Positions 61,162 through 64,000 of a DNA stretch of 64,000 nucleotides are shown one piece after another; within the stretch, counting starts at the first letter, position 1, and the number at the start of each line of letters is the position of its first letter. Source of the stretch: JADJOY01 sp046331705 [NCBI: bacterium] (lineage in GTDB: Bacteria; JADJOY01); assembly GCA_046331705.1 (NCBI GenBank), contig JAXLQJ010000030.1:26353-90352 (forward strand), in the 5' to 3' direction. Both the position numbers and the translations under genes were made by a program. Below the pieces are notes generated by a model. It was not told the origin of the DNA. It did not search any database and was given only the letters and a program-made list of their open reading frames with translations.

Positions 61162-62406
61162 TCAGCGGGCGGGAAGCGCCGCTTCGATCGCATCCGTCAG
61201 CGCCGCCGCCGTGCGCGCCTCTTCCGGAAACGCCACCGTCGCGATGACGGCATCCCGGCTATCCGCGAGCTGGTCGCGGATGCGGCTCAGCAGCGCCGAG
61301 GCCTCGGTGCGGCGCACCGGTGCGAACACGGCGACGCACCCCGGGCGATCGTGATCCAACACCGCGTCCGACGCGCGCACCATGGGGTGGATTCGAGCGC
61401 GCAGGCCCGAGGCGGTCTGCTCGCCCTCGGCGTTCGGGGTGCTCGACGCGCCCGCGGCGACCACCACCAGCGTGAACGGCTCGCCGCGGCGTTCCGCGTA
61501 ACCGATGCGCCAGTCGAGATAGGCCTGGAACTGGCTCTTGCCGGCGGCGATGGGCAGCAACACCGTGAACGTCGAGCCCACGCCAACCCGGCTCTCGACG
61601 TCCACCCGTCCGCCGTGCGCCTCGACGATCTCGCGCACGATCGGCAGGCCGAGCCCCGTGCCACCCGAGCCGCGCCGCGGGTGCTTGATCTGGACGAACT
61701 TGTCGAAGATCAAACCGAGCTGGTCTTCGGGCATGCCGATGCCGCTGTCGACGACGCGCACGCACGCCTGCTCGCCGTCCGGGTCCCGCTCGACGATCAC
61801 CCGCACCGCGCCCCCACGATCGGTGAACTTGACCGCGTTCGAGAGCAGATTCGTCATCACTTGCTTCAGCCGGTCGGCGTCGCCCAGCACCTGCACCGCC
61901 GGCGCGCCCCCGGCCAGCTCGAGCAGGATTCCGCGCTCCTTGGCCAAGGGCCGCATCAGCTCGACGCTCGCGGCGAGCACCGGCCCCAGCTCGAGGAGAC
62001 GCATGCTCCAATCCGCGCGGCCGGCCTCGATCTTGGTGAGGTCCAGCAGGTCGTTGATGAGATGGGTGAGGCGATCGGTCTCGGCGGTGATGATCGCGAC
62101 GTAGCGGCGACGCTCCTCGGGATCCTGATCGTCGTAGCGTCCGAGGATCTCCGCGAACGAGCGAATCGAGGTGAGCGGCGTACGCAGCTCGTGGCTCACG
62201 CTCGCGAGAAACTCGCTCTTGAGACGATCGGCCTGCTTGAGCCGCGCGTTGGCGAGCTCGAGCTCGCTCTTGATCCTGTCGAGCTCCGCGAGCCGCTCTT
62301 CCGCGGCCCGCAAGCGCAGCGCGGCCGAGGGTGACCGAGCCGCGCGCGGCGCCGCAGACGCCGTGGACTTGGTCTGCTTTCGAGTCGCCGACGCTCGAGA
62401 AGGCAT
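61162..62406 (-). CDS. Soluble histidine kinase with C-terminal degenerate GGDEF-like domain
   Basis: A 414-residue cytoplasmic kinase. A coiled coil (about 30-60) leads to a DHp domain with His72 (LASVSHELRTPLTSI). The ATPase has N box NLLSNAVKFTDRGG, G1 VVDSGIGMPED, F box FDKFVQIKHPRRG and G2 GTGLGLPIVREIVEAHGG. Residues about 285-414 resemble a GGDEF fold by spacing (FTLVVVAAG, RIHPMVRASDAVL, CVAVFAPVRRTEASALLSRI, ADSRDAVIATVAFPEEARTA) but the GG(D/E)EF sequence is absent. There is no transmembrane segment. It lies 16 nt after the sigma-54 regulator gene and is its probable partner. Confidence 0.85.
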   Translation of the reverse strand: MPSRASATRKQTKSTASAAPRAARSPSAALRLRAAEERLAELDRIKSELELANARLKQADRLKSEFLASVSHELRTPLTSIRSFAEILGRYDDQDPEERRRYVAIITAETDRLTHLINDLLDLTKIEAGRADWSMRLLELGPVLAASVELMRPLAKERGILLELAGGAPAVQVLGDADRLKQVMTNLLSNAVKFTDRGGAVRVIVERDPDGEQACVRVVDSGIGMPEDQLGLIFDKFVQIKHPRRGSGGTGLGLPIVREIVEAHGGRVDVESRVGVGSTFTVLLPIAAGKSQFQAYLDWRIGYAERRGEPFTLVVVAAGASSTPNAEGEQTASGLRARIHPMVRASDAVLDHDRPGCVAVFAPVRRTEASALLSRIRDQLADSRDAVIATVAFPEEARTAAALTDAIEAALPAR

Positions 62407-62422
62407 CGCCGCCGTGCCGCGC

Positions 62423-63883
62423 TCAGGCCAAGGGCTCGCTCGGATCGCTCAGGCCCGCGTCCACGTCGCCGCGGCGGTTGAGCGGGCCCAAGCGTTTGCG
62501 CTTCATCTTCTCGATCAGCGTCGTGCGGTTCATGCGCAACAGCTCGGCGGCGCGATTCTTGTTCCCGTGCGCCATCTCGAGGGCGCGCTTGATGAGTCGA
62601 TCCTCGAACGCGTTGACCTCGTCCTTGAGCGAGATGCCGTCGGCGGGAATGTCCGCCGCAGGCGACCACGATTCGCGGCGCACCGGCCCACCGGTCAACA
62701 CCCGCTCCGGCAAGTCGGCGCGCTGGATCCGACCGTCGCCCTTCAGGATCGTGAGGCGCTCGATCAGGTTCTGCAGCTCGCGCACGTTGCCCGGCCAGTG
62801 GTAGCCGAGCAAGGTCTCCATGGCATCCGGGGCGAAGAACTGTTCCAGCGTGGGCGTGGGCGTGGGCACGCGGTGGAAGCGCTCGACGAAGTGCTGCAAG
62901 AGCAACGGGATGTCGTCACGGCGCTCACGCAGCGGTGGCAAGTCGATGCGGATGACGTTGAGCCGGTAGTAGAGGTCCTCGCGGATGACGCGGCTGCGCA
63001 CCGCCTCCTCCATGTTCACGTTGGTGGCGGCGATCACGCGCACGTCCACCTTGATCGGCTTGACGCCGCCCACCGGCTCGAAGGCGTGCTCTTCGAGGAC
63101 GCGCAGCAGCTTCACCTGCAGGTTGGCGCTCATCTCGCCGATCTCGTCGAGGAAGATCGTGCCGCCGTCGGCGGCGCTGAAGCGGCCCTGCTTGTTCGCG
63201 ATCGCACCGGTGAACGAGCCGCGCAGGTGCCCGAAGAGCTCGCTCTCGAGCAGGTTCTCGGGAATCGCGCCGCAGTTGACGGCCACCAGCGGACGATGGC
63301 GGCGCGGCGAGTTGTAATGGATCGCCTTGGCGACCAGCTCCTTGCCCGTCCCGCTCTCGCCGAGGATCAAGACGGTCGAGTCGGTGCGCGCGACGCGCTC
63401 GATGATGCGGTACACGTCGCACATCGGCTCGGAGTTCCCGATGATGTTGTCGAAGCGGTACTTCGCCTTGAGCTGCGCCTTGAGCTCGTCGTTCTCTTCT
63501 TGCAGCCGGCCGAACTGGATCGCGCGCTCGACGATCACCTTCACGTCGTCGAGCTTGAATGGCTTGGTGACGTAGTGAAACGCGCCCGCTCGAGTGGCCT
63601 CGATGGCGCTCGGGATCGAACCGAACGCCGTCATGATGATGCACGGCAGCGAGGGGGTCAGCTCCTTCGCCTTGCGGATGAAGTCGATCCCGCCGAGCTC
63701 GCCGAGGTCCGGGAGATTGAGGTCCACCAGCGCCACGTCGTAGCGCGGTGAGCCTGGCAGCCGATCCAGCCCCGACTCGCCGTCCGGCACCGCATCGACG
63801 TCGAATCCCTCGCGCGCGAAGAAAACCCGAAGGCTTTCGAGAATGTGTGGCTCGTCGTCGACCACCAAAAGCCGAGTCTGCAC
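62423..63883 (-). CDS. Sigma-54-dependent response regulator
   Basis: A 486-residue NtrC-family protein. The receiver domain has Asp54 (VALVDLNLPDLG) and Lys in FHYVTKPFKLDD. The AAA+ domain carries GESGTGKELVAKAI, the sigma-54 loop as GSFTGA (the Ala of GAFTGA is Ser), and PPLRERRDDIP. The Fis-type HTH is NKNRAAELLRMNRTTLIEKMKRKRLGP. It starts at GTG 63883, preceded by AGGGGGG at about 5 nt; a GTG six codons upstream (63901) would place that sequence inside the gene. It probably activates exopolysaccharide, motility or envelope genes under control of the downstream kinase. Confidence 0.88.
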   Translation of the reverse strand: MQTRLLVVDDEPHILESLRVFFAREGFDVDAVPDGESGLDRLPGSPRYDVALVDLNLPDLGELGGIDFIRKAKELTPSLPCIIMTAFGSIPSAIEATRAGAFHYVTKPFKLDDVKVIVERAIQFGRLQEENDELKAQLKAKYRFDNIIGNSEPMCDVYRIIERVARTDSTVLILGESGTGKELVAKAIHYNSPRRHRPLVAVNCGAIPENLLESELFGHLRGSFTGAIANKQGRFSAADGGTIFLDEIGEMSANLQVKLLRVLEEHAFEPVGGVKPIKVDVRVIAATNVNMEEAVRSRVIREDLYYRLNVIRIDLPPLRERRDDIPLLLQHFVERFHRVPTPTPTLEQFFAPDAMETLLGYHWPGNVRELQNLIERLTILKGDGRIQRADLPERVLTGGPVRRESWSPAADIPADGISLKDEVNAFEDRLIKRALEMAHGNKNRAAELLRMNRTTLIEKMKRKRLGPLNRRGDVDAGLSDPSEPLA

Positions 63884-63944
63884 GGATCCCCCCCTGCTCA
63901 CGTCACGATGCCGCCGATCCGCGCTCAGCGGCCGAGGCGGGCGT

Positions 63945-63974
63945 ACATTACTCGCCCTGCGCAGGCTGGGTCAA
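63945..63974 (-). promoter_or_regulatory. Candidate promoter of the sigma-54 regulator/kinase operon
   Basis: On the minus strand TTGACC (63974-63969) and TAATGT (63950-63945) are spaced by 18 nt. The spacer contains CCTGCGCAGG, shared with the candidate ffh promoter. The leader to the GTG at 63883 would be about 55 nt. Confidence 0.45.
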
Positions 63975-64000
63975 CGCATTGACGGCGCATCGCGCGTTGA

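Overview
This is a 64 kb chromosomal window from a high-GC (roughly 70 %) Gram-negative bacterium. Support for Gram-negative comes from an Omp85-type barrel, an LPS-core-type kinase and glycosyltransferases, and a type IV pilus motor block. The gene mix resembles soil or marine lineages formerly grouped in Deltaproteobacteria (Myxococcota/Binatota-like): pilB-pilT-pilC-pilS-pilR next to accA, many DUF35/thiolase/MaoC/CaiB acyl-CoA genes, and sigma-54 activators with paired kinases. That placement is inference from gene content and order. No IS element, prophage, CRISPR array, tRNA or rRNA was seen. Coding density is very high, and no gene-free stretch exceeds about 260 bp.

Left part (1-16 kb). 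The window opens with the end of an enoyl-CoA hydratase gene, an Ltp2-like thiolase-fold protein and its DUF35 partner. A large M50 (site-2 protease type) membrane protease follows on the minus strand. Next come a complete polyamine-type ABC transporter (potABCD) with a translationally coupled alpha/beta hydrolase, and two small minus-strand genes. A tight four-gene set at 11.1-14.2 kb encodes a TlpA-type thioredoxin, a DUF4266 lipoprotein, a DUF3570 barrel protein and ApbE flavin transferase. The DUF3570 protein contains a DVITGAS sequence that matches the acceptor motif used by ApbE, so this may be an uncharacterised envelope flavin/thiol redox module.

Middle (14-28 kb). A plus-strand acyl-CoA region holds two CoA ligases, an amidohydrolase, a double-hotdog MaoC protein, a tandem CaiB/BaiF CoA-transferase, an HMG-CoA-synthase-like/DUF35 fusion, an SCP-x-type thiolase and a small MaoC hydratase. 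Several genes overlap by 4 nt. A near-perfect 23-bp palindrome overlaps the predicted -10 box in front of this block and looks like a repressor operator. The substrate is unknown; the set resembles sterol/side-chain or alicyclic acid degradation pathways.

Right part (27.6-64 kb). A long minus-strand run carries LPS/surface glycan genes, Trm112, an aromatic amino acid group (tyrA, hisC-like, chorismate mutase) with an embedded GH99-like lipoprotein, a GT2-methyltransferase fusion, accA, pilR, pilS, pilC, pilT and pilB. It continues with a GntR/FCD regulator and two GT39-like membrane proteins. RNase G (plus strand) then faces etfBA, a signal-peptidase-like protein without catalytic residues, and a DUF4124 secreted protein. 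The plus-strand ffh-rpsP-khpA-rimM-trmD-rplS-yraN-rsmI translation/secretion operon follows. The window ends with minus-strand acyP, an Omp85-like barrel, and a sigma-54 response regulator/histidine kinase pair whose kinase ends in a degenerate GGDEF-like domain.
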